Source of the DNA: Hydrogenophaga sp.
GTDB taxonomy: Bacteria > Pseudomonadota > Gammaproteobacteria > Burkholderiales > Burkholderiaceae_C
Assembly (NCBI RefSeq): GCF_026125825.1
Contig: NZ_JAHCKK010000011.1
Coordinates: forward strand, 1-64,000
Length of the DNA stretch: 64,000 bases
Reading direction: 5' to 3'
The notes under the pieces were generated by a model. That model was given only the letters and a program-made list of their open reading frames with translations. It was not told where the DNA came from and ran no database searches. Position numbers and translations under genes: made by a program. This document shows positions 1-8,544 of the stretch, piece by piece. Positions within the stretch are counted from its first letter, which is position 1; the number at the start of each line of letters is the position of its first letter.

Positions 1-51
1 CACCTTGACGTTGTAATCCACCACGCGCTTGACGGGGACAATGACTTTCAT
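1..51 (-). CDS. etfB: Electron transfer flavoprotein subunit beta, N-terminal fragment
   Basis: Only the first 17 codons lie inside the window. The reverse strand from base 51 reads MKVIVPVKRVVDYNVKV, which matches the very conserved N-terminus of the EtfB subunit. EtfAB accepts electrons from acyl-CoA dehydrogenases and passes them to ETF-ubiquinone oxidoreductase. The gene starts 34 bases after the coxG stop on the same strand, so it may be the last visible member of the minus-strand operon or have its own promoter. Two acyl-CoA dehydrogenase genes at 10685-12888 would need exactly this electron carrier. The call rests on a short but characteristic peptide. Confidence 0.8.
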   Translation of the reverse strand, partial: MKVIVPVKRVVDYNVKV

Positions 52-85
52 CGGCTTCTTCTCCGGTCGTGATCGCGCACAGGCC

Positions 86-658
86 TCAGCGCGTGGCGAA
101 GTAGAGGGCCGCCAGTCCCACCGCAACCGCCACAGCCCAAATCCAGGTGCGGCTGGCCCGTGGTGCCGATGCGGCGGCTGGAGCGGCCTCGGCCACTTCG
201 GCCGCGGCTGGGGCGGGTGTTTCCACGGCGGCCTCAAAGGCCTTGAAGAAGTCTTCGGCCATTTTGGCGGCGGTGGCGTCCACCAGGCGCGAGCCCACCT
301 GCGCGATCTTGCCGCCGACCTTGGCGTTGGCGGTGTAGCTCAATCGTGTCTGCGTTGCGCCTTCGGCGACCAGGGTCACTGCGGCGGTGCCCTTGCCGAA
401 GCCGGCCATGCCGCCTTGGCCTTCGAAGCTCAGCGTGTAGCTGTTGGGCGGGTTCAATTCGCTCAGGCGAACAAGGCCTTTGAATTTGGCATTGACCGGG
501 CCGATCTTGAGCGTCAGCGCGGCGGTGAAGGTGTCGTCGGCCGTGCGTTCGAGCGACTCGCAGCCGGGGATGCATTGTTTGAGCACCGCAGGGTCGTTCA
601 AAGCGTCCCAGGTGCTTTGCAACGATGCCTGGATGGTGCGTTCTCCATTGAGATCCAT
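86..658 (-). CDS. coxG: CoxG family protein, SRPBCC fold with C-terminal membrane anchor
   Basis: The 190-residue product has a CoxG/SRPBCC domain over residues 1-145, an Ala/Pro/Glu-rich linker at about 146-168, and a hydrophobic C-terminal helix at 171-188. CoxG proteins accompany CO-dehydrogenase-type molybdenum hydroxylases; in Oligotropha CoxG anchors the enzyme to the membrane. Here it lies downstream of such a hydroxylase (4801-8509), which suggests it recruits that enzyme to the membrane or helps its assembly. It is separated from the hydroxylase genes by nicD, nicX, a Bug receptor and a CoA-transferase on the same strand. The family call is clear; the partner is inferred from position. 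Confidence 0.85.
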   Translation of the reverse strand: MDLNGERTIQASLQSTWDALNDPAVLKQCIPGCESLERTADDTFTAALTLKIGPVNAKFKGLVRLSELNPPNSYTLSFEGQGGMAGFGKGTAAVTLVAEGATQTRLSYTANAKVGGKIAQVGSRLVDATAAKMAEDFFKAFEAAVETPAPAAAEVAEAAPAAASAPRASRTWIWAVAVAVGLAALYFATR

Positions 659-719
659 GTGTGTTCCGATGTGAAAGTGTGTCGAAGGGGGCGGGGGCCG
701 CCAGCCCGTGGCGTGCGGC

Positions 720-1922
720 TCAGCCCACCACCACGTTGCGATGGATCAGGTCCGCGATGGCCGTGTCGTCGTAGCCCAGTTCTCGCAGCACGTCCTGGCT
801 GTGCTCGCCCAGGGTGGGTGCCAGGCTGCGCACGCTGGCAGGCGTGGCGGAGAACTTGGTCGTGGGCCGGACCGTGACGATCTGGCCTTCGGTGGCATGC
901 TCCGTGGGCTGGAAGAGGCCGATGGCGCGAAGCTGCGGGTGCTGTGGCAGTTCGTCGAGTGTATAGATGCGGGTGGCCGGGATGTCCAGCCGCGCGCACA
1001 CCTCGAGCCAGTAGGCGGTGGTGTTGTGTTGGGTGAAGGTCGACAGCTCGTCGTACATGCCCAGGGTGCCGTTGCTCTTGGCGCCGTACTTGTCGGCCAG
1101 TTCGGGCACACCGAGTTCCTCGAACAAGGCGCGGCGGTGCGCCACGGTGTAGGCCAGGATGGCGATGTGGCCGTCGGATGTGGCCACGGGCGTGCGCGAG
1201 CCCTTGCCCAGCAGGCGCGCATACCCTGCGGGGCCGGCCGGCGGGTCGAACGCGAGGCCACCCAGGTGTTCGGCGAGCATGAAGGACACCAGGGTCTCGA
1301 ACATGGGCACTTCGACGTATTGGCCTTGGCCCGTGCGCGCCTGGCAGTAGAGCGCGGCCATCACGGCATTGGCCAGGGCAAGCCCTGCGGTCTTGTCGGC
1401 GATCAGCGTGCGCACATAGGTTGGCGTCTCGCCCTCGCCCGCGGTGAGCCCCACGAGGCCGCAGGCGGCCTGGATGGTGTCGTCGAAGGCGGGCTTGTCG
1501 CGGTCGGGTCCGTCCTGGTCGAAGCCCGTGGCCACGCAATACACGAGACGCGGGTTGATCTTCGAGAGCGCCTCGTAGCCCAGGCCCAGGCGATCGATTG
1601 CCTTGACGCGCATGTTGTGAACCACGACGTCGACGTCCTTGGCCAATCGGCGCACCACGTCGGCACCTTCGGGCGTCTTGAGGTCGACGACCAGCGATCG
1701 CTTGTTGCGGTTGATGTTCAGGAAGATCGAGCTCATTCCGCCGTTGCGCGTGCCGTTGCCGCGCATCACGTCGCCCTCGCGCGATTCGATCTTGATCACG
1801 TCCGCACCGAAGTCGCCGAGCACTTGCGTGGCGATGGGGCCGAGAACGACGGCGGAGAGGTCCAGGACGCGCACGCCCTTCAGTGGTCCGGACGCGGTGG
1901 GTTGGGCAGGGGTCTTGACCAT
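720..1922 (-). CDS. CaiB/BaiF (class III) CoA-transferase
   Basis: This 400-residue protein carries the family's N-terminal signature near residues 13-46 (PLKGVRVLDLS, then GDFGADVIKIE). The probable catalytic aspartate is D176 in IADKTAG, the residue that forms the aspartyl-CoA anhydride in formyl-CoA transferase. Such enzymes move CoA between carboxylic acids. The start codon directly follows the stop of the upstream Bug gene (TGA then ATG), so translation is probably coupled. In this cluster it is the only visible CoA-activating enzyme, so it is the likely entry point into the beta-oxidation module on the other strand. The acid it activates cannot be read from sequence. Confidence 0.88.
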   Translation of the reverse strand: MVKTPAQPTASGPLKGVRVLDLSAVVLGPIATQVLGDFGADVIKIESREGDVMRGNGTRNGGMSSIFLNINRNKRSLVVDLKTPEGADVVRRLAKDVDVVVHNMRVKAIDRLGLGYEALSKINPRLVYCVATGFDQDGPDRDKPAFDDTIQAACGLVGLTAGEGETPTYVRTLIADKTAGLALANAVMAALYCQARTGQGQYVEVPMFETLVSFMLAEHLGGLAFDPPAGPAGYARLLGKGSRTPVATSDGHIAILAYTVAHRRALFEELGVPELADKYGAKSNGTLGMYDELSTFTQHNTTAYWLEVCARLDIPATRIYTLDELPQHPQLRAIGLFQPTEHATEGQIVTVRPTTKFSATPASVRSLAPTLGEHSQDVLRELGYDDTAIADLIHRNVVVG

Positions 1923-2891
1923 TCAATCCACCTTGATGTTGCCGCGCCGGGCGGCTTCGGTGTACTTCGCGAGGTCGCGCTGCACCAGCGCCGCCGTCTG
2001 CTGGGGCGTGATGCCGGAGGGGCGGATGCCCATCTTTTCCATCTTCTGCTGGATCTCCTCGCTGGCCACGATCTCGGCGATCTCGCGCTGCAGGCGCTCC
2101 ACGATGGGCCTGGGCGTGCCCTTGCGGGCGAACAGACCGACGAACACGTCCACGTCGAAGCCGGGCAGGCCGGATTCGGCGAGCGTGGGCACATCGGGCA
2201 GGTTCTTCGAGCGTTGCGCCGAGGTGATGGCAATGGGGCGGATGCGCTTGGATTCGATCAGCGGGAGCGAAGGCGCGATGTCCGCGATCAGGAGGTCAAT
2301 CTCGCCGCCGAGGATCGCGGTGACGGCGGGCGCGGTGCCGCGGTAGGCGACATACGTGGTGGAGATGCCGGCTTGCTGGTTGAGCAGCTCGCCGGTGAGC
2401 TGGAACAGCACGCCCGCGCCGCCCGCGTTCAGCCCGCCGGGCGTGGCTTTGGCCTTGGCGATCAGTTCGCGCGTGTTCTGCACCGGCAGGTCCAGCTTGG
2501 TGCTGAAGACGATGGGATAGGTGCCGATCACCGTGATCGGGTCGAAGTCCTTGACCGGGTGGTAGGGCAGGTCGGATTGGACGGCGGGATTGATCGTCAT
2601 CGCACCGCTGGCGCCGATGAGCAGCGTGTAGCCATCGGCCGGGGCGTTCTTGACCGCCATGTTCGCAATCGTTCCGCTGGCACCGGCCTTGTTGTCCACC
2701 GTGACGGGCTGACCCAGGCGCTGAGCCAGGGGAATGGAGATCATCCGCGCCAGGATGTCGGTGCCTCCCCCGGGAGCGAAACCGACCACCAGCTTGATGG
2801 GCATCTTGGGGTAATCGGCTTGGGCGTGCGCGGGTGCCATGGCGGCAAACAGGGCCACGCTGGCCAGCAGGGTCTTGCAGAAGTGTTTCAT
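1923..2891 (-). CDS. Bug-family (TctC-like) periplasmic solute receptor
   Basis: The 322-residue product starts with a signal peptide (MKHFCKTLLASVALF, cleavage probably after AHA near residue 23). The mature protein begins with the Bug pattern YPKMPIKLVVGFAPGGGTD and has the family's usual length. Bug proteins bind carboxylates or other small ligands in the periplasm and can feed TctAB permeases. I chose the ATG at 2891; a longer frame to 2951 would add a non-signal Arg/Pro-rich tail. It lies between nicX and a CoA-transferase, so it may bind the pathway's substrate, for example a pyridine carboxylate. No TctAB pair is beside it; the only one here is at 36458-38467. Confidence 0.9.
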   Translation of the reverse strand: MKHFCKTLLASVALFAAMAPAHAQADYPKMPIKLVVGFAPGGGTDILARMISIPLAQRLGQPVTVDNKAGASGTIANMAVKNAPADGYTLLIGASGAMTINPAVQSDLPYHPVKDFDPITVIGTYPIVFSTKLDLPVQNTRELIAKAKATPGGLNAGGAGVLFQLTGELLNQQAGISTTYVAYRGTAPAVTAILGGEIDLLIADIAPSLPLIESKRIRPIAITSAQRSKNLPDVPTLAESGLPGFDVDVFVGLFARKGTPRPIVERLQREIAEIVASEEIQQKMEKMGIRPSGITPQQTAALVQRDLAKYTEAARRGNIKVD

Positions 2892-2925
2892 GGGAAGAGG
2901 CGGTAGGACGGGAAGTGGGAGAGGG

Positions 2926-3969
2926 TCATTTCGACGGCGCGACGCGCACATCCGGGTGCACGACGTCGCCGTGGTCCACGATCAGCACGTCGTCCAGCCA
3001 AAGGCTGCACTGGCGCATGGGGAGGTCCATGTGGCAGGCGGTGTCGTTGGTGCCCCCGAGTTCGAGGTTGGGGCCGGTGGAGAACAGCACGTTGCCGTAG
3101 AAGGACAACGCGTTCATCACGTGCTCGTCGGGCAAGTGGCGCGTGGTGGAGAACTGGTACCAGCGGGCCCGTTCGTTCAGACCCCATCCGATGTGGGAAA
3201 TGGCGTAGGCGCGCGGATCGTCGAAGCTCTCCATGTAGCTGCGGATCAGCTGCGCATCCAGGCCGTCGCCCGCGATGTCGACGATCATGCCCTTCTCAAC
3301 GGTGAGCGTGACCTTCGATTGGACGTATTGCTTGAACGCGCACAGGATGTCGCCGGGTTGCAGCACCACGGTGCCGTCGATCTCGCCGTCGTTGCCCTGG
3401 GTGAACGAGAAGCCCGAGGGCAGGTGATCCCAGCGACCGGGCTCATCGGTGTAGCCGTATTCCGACATCACGGGGTACTGGCCGAGCTTGTAGCGGATGT
3501 CCGTGCCGGCGTCGGAGGTGAAGCGCAGTTCCCTGGCCTGCTCCAGCATTTCTTTGGCGCGCTCGACGCGGCGGCGCAAGTCGGCCGTGGGAAACATGGC
3601 CTTGATGACGTGCAGCGGCTCCATCACGCGCAGGATGCGCACACCGGCCGCCTGGATCTCGTTCTGCTCCTTGGAGAAGAGCAGCCCCAGCATGTCGATC
3701 ACCATGTCGGCGGACTTGAGCGTTCGCATCGCGAGCTCGTTGCCCACAATCGGGTGGCGGCCTTGAACGCCCACGGCGTTGGCCTGGTCGCGCGCCACGT
3801 TGAGATTGAAGGTGGTGGCGCCCAGTCGCTTGGCGGCGACCATGAAAGCATGGGCGCACTCGGCGCGTTCGTCGCCTGCGCTGAGCACCACCATGGTCTG
3901 GCCTGGGCCCACCTTGCACAGCTTGAGCTCTTCGATGAGCACGTCGAGCATGTCGGCATCGATCTTCAT
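2926..3969 (-). CDS. nicX: 2,5-dihydroxypyridine 5,6-dioxygenase (NicX-like)
   Basis: The 347-residue protein resembles Pseudomonas putida NicX along its whole length, including SEYGYTDEPGRWDHLPSGF at 169-187, SHIGWGLN at 258-265 and YGNVLFSTGPN at 291-301. H259, H313 and D315 fit the three iron ligands recalled for NicX (two His, one Asp, the last pair in a C-H-x-D motif). The enzyme opens the ring of 2,5-dihydroxypyridine with O2 to give N-formylmaleamate. The next gene upstream is the deformylase for that product, which supports the call. The family also resembles M29 aminopeptidases, and automated annotation may say so. Confidence 0.9.
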   Translation of the reverse strand: MKIDADMLDVLIEELKLCKVGPGQTMVVLSAGDERAECAHAFMVAAKRLGATTFNLNVARDQANAVGVQGRHPIVGNELAMRTLKSADMVIDMLGLLFSKEQNEIQAAGVRILRVMEPLHVIKAMFPTADLRRRVERAKEMLEQARELRFTSDAGTDIRYKLGQYPVMSEYGYTDEPGRWDHLPSGFSFTQGNDGEIDGTVVLQPGDILCAFKQYVQSKVTLTVEKGMIVDIAGDGLDAQLIRSYMESFDDPRAYAISHIGWGLNERARWYQFSTTRHLPDEHVMNALSFYGNVLFSTGPNLELGGTNDTACHMDLPMRQCSLWLDDVLIVDHGDVVHPDVRVAPSK

Positions 3970-3988
3970 GTTCGGTTTCCTTGGGGAT

Positions 3989-4804
3989 TCAGTCGGAGAG
4001 GGGCGATCCGCTCAGCGCGCGGGCGAGCATGTCGCCAAAGGCGGCGAAATCGTCGACCTGGAGCTGGTGACCGGCCGAGGGCAGGCGGCCGATCTGAAGC
4101 CTTGGCAAGCGCGTTCGCAGCAGCTGCAGGTCTTCGTCGGACACCACGTTGCCCTTGCCGGCGCAGATCAGGTGGGTGGGGATGGTCATGCACGCCAGGT
4201 CGGCCAGCATGTCCTGCTGGTGGAAGTCGTCGTAAGTGACGTAGACCGCGCGCTCGTCGCAGGTGGCCAGCCATTGCGCGCGCAGGACCAGCAGTTTTTC
4301 GGGCCAGGCGGCCTGGCCCGGCTGGCGCAGGAGCGCCTCGGCTTCGCCCCGGTGCGCGGCGCGCACCATGGCCAGTGTTCGCTCGATGGGGATGGGATAG
4401 GGGCGGCGGCCCGGACCGCTGGTGGGCGGATCGAGCAGCACCACGCCCTGGGCGCAGTGGCCTGGCTTGCGCAAGGCCCGCAGGGCGATGCGCGCGCCCA
4501 TGGAGTGACCGATCAGGGTGTGGGGCCCAAGTCCGAGGGCCTTCACGAATTCGAGCACGTCTTGCGCGCAGGCATCCACGCCGTAGTCCAGGTGCGGCCC
4601 CGCCTCGGACAGGCCACGGCCGCGCACGTCGAGGATGTAGCAGTCGTGCGTCTGGCCAAGCCATTGACCCACGTGGTCCCACAAGGCCGCGGGGCTGACG
4701 ATGCCAGGCACGATGACGGCGACGGGCCCCGACCCGCCATAGCGCAGGTAGTGCTGGCGAATGCCGTTGGCGCGAACGTGCTTGCCGTAGAGAAGACCGC
4801 TCAC
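3989..4804 (-). CDS. nicD: N-formylmaleamate deformylase (NicD-like alpha/beta hydrolase)
   Basis: This 271-residue alpha/beta hydrolase shares the NicD features NGIRQHYLRYGG (13-24), LDVRGRGLS (58-66) and the nucleophile elbow GHSMG with S101. A histidine in SAGHQLQ near the C-terminus fits the catalytic base. NicD removes formate from N-formylmaleamate to give maleamate. The start overlaps the stop of the molybdenum-hydroxylase large subunit by four bases, and nicX follows after 19 bases, so the three are co-transcribed. The placement directly between ring hydroxylation and ring cleavage genes makes this assignment firm. Confidence 0.88.
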   Translation of the reverse strand: MSGLLYGKHVRANGIRQHYLRYGGSGPVAVIVPGIVSPAALWDHVGQWLGQTHDCYILDVRGRGLSEAGPHLDYGVDACAQDVLEFVKALGLGPHTLIGHSMGARIALRALRKPGHCAQGVVLLDPPTSGPGRRPYPIPIERTLAMVRAAHRGEAEALLRQPGQAAWPEKLLVLRAQWLATCDERAVYVTYDDFHQQDMLADLACMTIPTHLICAGKGNVVSDEDLQLLRTRLPRLQIGRLPSAGHQLQVDDFAAFGDMLARALSGSPLSD

Positions 4805-7128
4805 GCCGTGCCCTTCTGGGCGCGCGCCTGGCGCAGCGCGGCGGACAGGCGGTTGAGCGACATGGGCAGGCGCGTGATCGAGACCGACAGGCCCGAAAGC
4901 GCGTTGCTCACGGCGTTGGTCAACGCGCCGCCGGTGCCGATGATGCCGCCTTCACCCGCACCCTTGACGCCCAGCGGGTTCGATGGCGATGGACTGAGTT
5001 CGAGCGTGAGCGCATCGACGTGCTCGAAGTCCGTGCTGACGGGCAGCAGGTAGTCCGCGAAGGTGCCGGTGGTGAGCTGGCCATCCTCGTCGTAGATGAA
5101 CTCATCAAGGAAGGTGCCACCCAGGCCCTGCACGGCCGCGCCGACCGTCTGGCCGTGCACGATCATCGGATTGATCATGCGGCCCACATCTTCGACGCAG
5201 AGGAATTTCTCCACCTTGACCTGGGCGGTCTGCGGGTCCACGCTCACGTGGGCGAGCTGCAGGCCGAAGGTGAACGTCAGCCGGTCGTTCTCGAACGAGG
5301 TCTCCACACTCACGGGGCCGCGGTCTTCGGGCCCGCAGGCCGGCAGATCGGCGGCCAGTTCGGCCAGCGTGACCAGCGTGCTGCCGTCGGCTTCGCGCAC
5401 GACATGGCCGTCGCGCCAGGCCAGGCCCTGGGTGTCGGGCAGGCCTTTGAGCTTCGCCGCACGCGCCATCAGCGTCTGCACCAGGGCCTGGCCGGCCTTG
5501 TGCACGGCGCTGCCCCCCATCACCGCCGAGCGGCTGTGGTACGCGCCGTAGCCTTGCTTCAGGTAGGTGGTGCTGCCGTGGTGGACGCGGATGTCCTCGA
5601 ACGGCACGCCCATGGCGTCGGCCAGGACCTGTGCCATGGACGTCTCGTGGCCTTGCCCCGCGCTCGATGAGCCAACGAAGAGGTCCAGCGTGCCATCCTG
5701 GCGCAGTTCGATGCGTGCGTGTTCGCCCGGGCCGCCGCCGGTGGATTCGGTGAAACAGGCCAGGCCCACGCCATGCAGCCGGCCGTCGATGAGTTGGCCG
5801 TTGCGCTTGGCGAGTTCTTCATAGCCAAAGTGCGCCAGGCCCCGCTCGAACACGGTGGGGTAGTCGCCGCTGTCGTAGATCGTCGGGCCCTGGCCTGGCA
5901 CCAGCGCGCCGGCGTCGTACGGCATCTGATCGGCCTTGATCAGGTTCCTGCGGCGCATGGCGACCGGGTCGATGCCCATTTCGCCGGCCGCGATGTCGAT
6001 CAGCCTTTCGCGGAAGAAGCACGACTCATACCGCCCCGGACCGCGGTAGGTTCCGGCCGGGGTCTTGTTGGTGATGATGGCGCAGACGTCGAATTCCAGG
6101 TTGGGTATGGCGTACGCGCCCTGCAGGAACTGCGTGCCCTTGCCGGCCATCACGCCCGAGTTGGTCCGCACATAGGCACCTATGTCGCCCATCACCTTGC
6201 CGCGCATGGCCTGGATGAGGCCCTCGCGATCCACGGCGATCTCCAGTTCGCAGTGCATCTCCCGCGAGTGGTTCATGGCCATGAGGTTTTCGCGGCGGTC
6301 TTCGATCCATTTCACCGGACGGCCGACGAGCTGGGCAGCGAAGGGCACCAGAAAGTCTTCGGGATAGAAGTCACCGCGAACGCCAAAACTGCCGCCCACG
6401 TCGACCTCGATCATGTCCACGGCGCTGTTGGGCAGGCGCAGCATGTCGGCCAGGATGCCGCGGTTGGCGAACGGCACTTTGCCGGCACCCCAGACCGTCA
6501 TGTGCCCGGCCTGTGCGTCCCATTCGGCCACCAGGCCGCGCGTCTCCAGCGGCACGGCGCTGTGGCGGTGCACGTAGAAGCTTTCCTTTCGGGTGTAGTG
6601 GGCGTTGCGAAAGGCCGCGTCGGCGTCGCCGCGGCCCACGCGGTAGGCGCTGGCCACGTTGCTGCCTTGCTCCGCATGCACCAGCACCTCGTTCCTGGCG
6701 GCTTCGTGCGCGTCGACCACGGCTTGCAGGCCGTCGTAGTCGACGTAGACCAGCTCGGCCGCGTCCTCTGCGATGTAGCGGTTCTCCGCGATGACCATCG
6801 CCACGGGTTCACCGACATAGCGCACCACCTGATCGGCCAGGGGCATCTGGAGAAAGTTCTCCATGCCCGGCAGCGGGCAGGTGCGTTGCGGGATGGTCTT
6901 GGCCAGGGCCGCGATATCGGCGAAGGTGATGACCTTCACCACCCCTGGGAGCTCCAGGGCCGCGCTCGCGTCGATGCCGAGCACCCGGGCATGGGCCATC
7001 GGGCTTCGCACCATCACGGCGTGCAGCATGCCGGGGCGCTTGACGTCGTCGACGTAGCAGCCCCGCCCGGTCAGAAGGCGCGTGTCTTCATTGCGTTCGA
7101 CCGGCCGGCCGATCATGTCCTTGGTCAC
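4801..7128 (-). CDS. Molybdopterin large subunit of a xanthine-dehydrogenase-type hydroxylase, probably a pyridine carboxylate hydroxylase
   Basis: The product (775 residues) begins IGRPVERNEDTRLLTGRG and ends after the conserved GAGEGG loop with its catalytic glutamate. The active-site loop reads GTYRGPGR, the form II pattern, not the AYRCSFR of true CO dehydrogenase. The substrate is therefore an aromatic N-heterocycle or aldehyde, with the ring carbon next to N hydroxylated by water-derived oxygen. I chose the GTG at 7128: it overlaps the upstream TGA (GTGA) and has GGAGG six bases before it; the ATG at 7116 lacks this spacing. In P. putida the equivalent NicB is fused to a cytochrome c domain, which is absent here. 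Nicotinate 6-hydroxylation is the best guess from the neighbours. Confidence 0.85.
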   Translation of the reverse strand: MTKDMIGRPVERNEDTRLLTGRGCYVDDVKRPGMLHAVMVRSPMAHARVLGIDASAALELPGVVKVITFADIAALAKTIPQRTCPLPGMENFLQMPLADQVVRYVGEPVAMVIAENRYIAEDAAELVYVDYDGLQAVVDAHEAARNEVLVHAEQGSNVASAYRVGRGDADAAFRNAHYTRKESFYVHRHSAVPLETRGLVAEWDAQAGHMTVWGAGKVPFANRGILADMLRLPNSAVDMIEVDVGGSFGVRGDFYPEDFLVPFAAQLVGRPVKWIEDRRENLMAMNHSREMHCELEIAVDREGLIQAMRGKVMGDIGAYVRTNSGVMAGKGTQFLQGAYAIPNLEFDVCAIITNKTPAGTYRGPGRYESCFFRERLIDIAAGEMGIDPVAMRRRNLIKADQMPYDAGALVPGQGPTIYDSGDYPTVFERGLAHFGYEELAKRNGQLIDGRLHGVGLACFTESTGGGPGEHARIELRQDGTLDLFVGSSSAGQGHETSMAQVLADAMGVPFEDIRVHHGSTTYLKQGYGAYHSRSAVMGGSAVHKAGQALVQTLMARAAKLKGLPDTQGLAWRDGHVVREADGSTLVTLAELAADLPACGPEDRGPVSVETSFENDRLTFTFGLQLAHVSVDPQTAQVKVEKFLCVEDVGRMINPMIVHGQTVGAAVQGLGGTFLDEFIYDEDGQLTTGTFADYLLPVSTDFEHVDALTLELSPSPSNPLGVKGAGEGGIIGTGGALTNAVSNALSGLSVSITRLPMSLNRLSAALRQARAQKGTA

Positions 7129-7622
7129 GCTGCGCCTCCGTCCTGGCGGGCCTGGCGCGCCTGCGCGGTGCCCAAGATGGCGTCGACGATGGGGATGTAG
7201 CCCGTGCAGCGGCAGATGTTGCCGGAGATGGCTTCGCAAGCCTGCTCGCGCGTCGGGCATGGCTGGCGCTGCAGAAAGGCGTGCGCCGTGGTCAGCATGC
7301 CGGCGGTGCAGAAGCCGCATTGCAGCGCATGGTGTTGGCGAAAACTCGCTTGAAGGTCGGTCAGCCCGTCGGGTTGGGACAGGCCTTCGACCGTGGTCAC
7401 CTCGCAGCCCTCGGCTTGCACCGCGAGCATCAGACAGCTGCGCATGGGGTCCTGGTTGACCAGGATGGTGCAGGCACCGCAGACCCCGTGCTCGCAGCCC
7501 AGGTGGGTACCGGTGAGGTTGAGTTCTTCGCGCAGAAAATCGGCCAGCGTGAGGCGGGCTTCGACCTGGGCGTCTACCGCACGGCCATTGACGCTCAACT
7601 GGATTCGAACCGATTCGGTCAT
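7125..7622 (-). CDS. [2Fe-2S] small subunit of the molybdenum hydroxylase (NicA/CoxS-like)
   Basis: The 165-residue protein has the two-cluster arrangement of the family. Plant-type ligands C43, C48, C51 and C63 form the first set, and C102, C105, C137 and C139 (CGFC and CRC) form the second. It passes electrons from the molybdenum centre to the FAD subunit. It overlaps the large-subunit gene by four bases and follows the FAD-subunit gene after 23 bases, giving the order M-S-L in transcription. Length and motifs are typical, with no unusual residues. Confidence 0.93.
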   Translation of the reverse strand: MTESVRIQLSVNGRAVDAQVEARLTLADFLREELNLTGTHLGCEHGVCGACTILVNQDPMRSCLMLAVQAEGCEVTTVEGLSQPDGLTDLQASFRQHHALQCGFCTAGMLTTAHAFLQRQPCPTREQACEAISGNICRCTGYIPIVDAILGTAQARQARQDGGAA

Positions 7623-7645
7623 GTGTAGCTACTCCGTTTCTGCTC

Positions 7646-8509
7646 TTAGGACGACAGCGCCTTGCGGAGCACGCGGCTCGTGAGGGCGTGCACGAGTTCC
7701 TTGCGGTACTCGGCCGATGCGTGGTGGTCGCTCATGGGTTGCACCGCGTCGCGAGCGGCGTCGGCCACGGCGCCGATGGCCGTGTCGTTCACGACGCGGC
7801 CCACCAGCAGACCCGGGGCGGCATCGACCACCACCGGGCAGGCCGTGGCGGCAAACACGACGCAGCGCGCCTGGGTGCAACGCCCGCCAGCGTCCACGTC
7901 GAGCGTGCAGATCACCCCCGTCATGGCGAAATCGCCCATGCGGCGGGAAACCTCTTCAAACCCCCAGCGGCGTGTGGACGGCCAGGCCGGGAACTCGATG
8001 GCCACGATCAGCTCGCCCGCTTGCAGGTCGGTGGCGTACACGTCTTGCGTGAAGTCGACCGCCTTGATGCGGCGCCGTCCCTGGCTGCTGGCGACCACGA
8101 TGGTCGCCTCCAGTGCGATGCACACCGCTTGCCACTCCGCCGCAGGATCCGCGTGCGCCAGACTGCCGCCGATGGTGCCGCGGTTGCGGATCTGCGGGTG
8201 CGCGACGAATCGCATGACCGCCGGAATCAGGGGCATGCGGCGCTGGAGCAGTTCGCTGCGCTCGAACGTGGCGTGGGTGGTCAGTGCGCCGGCCTCGATG
8301 CCGCCATCGGGCAGCTCGCGGATGCCGCGGAGTGCCTCCAGCCGGCGCAGATCGACGAGCACTTCCGGCGCGGCCAGCCGCATGTTCATGGCCGGCATCA
8401 GGCTCTGGCCGCCAGCGATCACCTTTGCGCCGTCCCCCAATTCGGCCATGCGGCTCAATGCCTCGTCCAGTGTCAAGGGGGCTTCGTATTGGAATCTTGG
8501 GGGTTTCAT
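7646..8509 (-). CDS. FAD-binding medium subunit of the molybdenum hydroxylase (CoxM-like)
   Basis: The 287-residue product begins MKPPRFQYEAPLTLDEAL and shows the FAD pyrophosphate-binding motifs AGGQSLMP (32-39) and TIGGSLAHADPAAEW. These belong to the CO-dehydrogenase flavoprotein fold. The ATG at 8509 gives the family's normal N-terminus; a longer frame to 8584 adds unrelated residues. It sits 35 bases after the FAD monooxygenase gene. A separate FAD subunit means electrons leave via flavin, unlike the two-subunit NicAB system of P. putida, whose NicB carries cytochromes. The acceptor is unknown. Confidence 0.92.
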   Translation of the reverse strand: MKPPRFQYEAPLTLDEALSRMAELGDGAKVIAGGQSLMPAMNMRLAAPEVLVDLRRLEALRGIRELPDGGIEAGALTTHATFERSELLQRRMPLIPAVMRFVAHPQIRNRGTIGGSLAHADPAAEWQAVCIALEATIVVASSQGRRRIKAVDFTQDVYATDLQAGELIVAIEFPAWPSTRRWGFEEVSRRMGDFAMTGVICTLDVDAGGRCTQARCVVFAATACPVVVDAAPGLLVGRVVNDTAIGAVADAARDAVQPMSDHHASAEYRKELVHALTSRVLRKALSS

Positions 8510-8544
8510 GAATCTCTCAGACGGGGTGGTGCGCCAACCGGGGT

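Noticed and set aside
708-2906. A 732-codon open frame on the plus strand across the CoA-transferase and Bug genes
   Set aside because: It is the antisense shadow of clearly recognisable genes; its product is a low-complexity Gly/Arg/His-rich peptide, as is common in GC-rich DNA.
4801-8509. Carbon monoxide dehydrogenase (CoxMSL)
   Set aside because: The active-site loop is GTYRGPGR rather than the AYRCSFR of CO dehydrogenase, and the neighbours belong to pyridine degradation.
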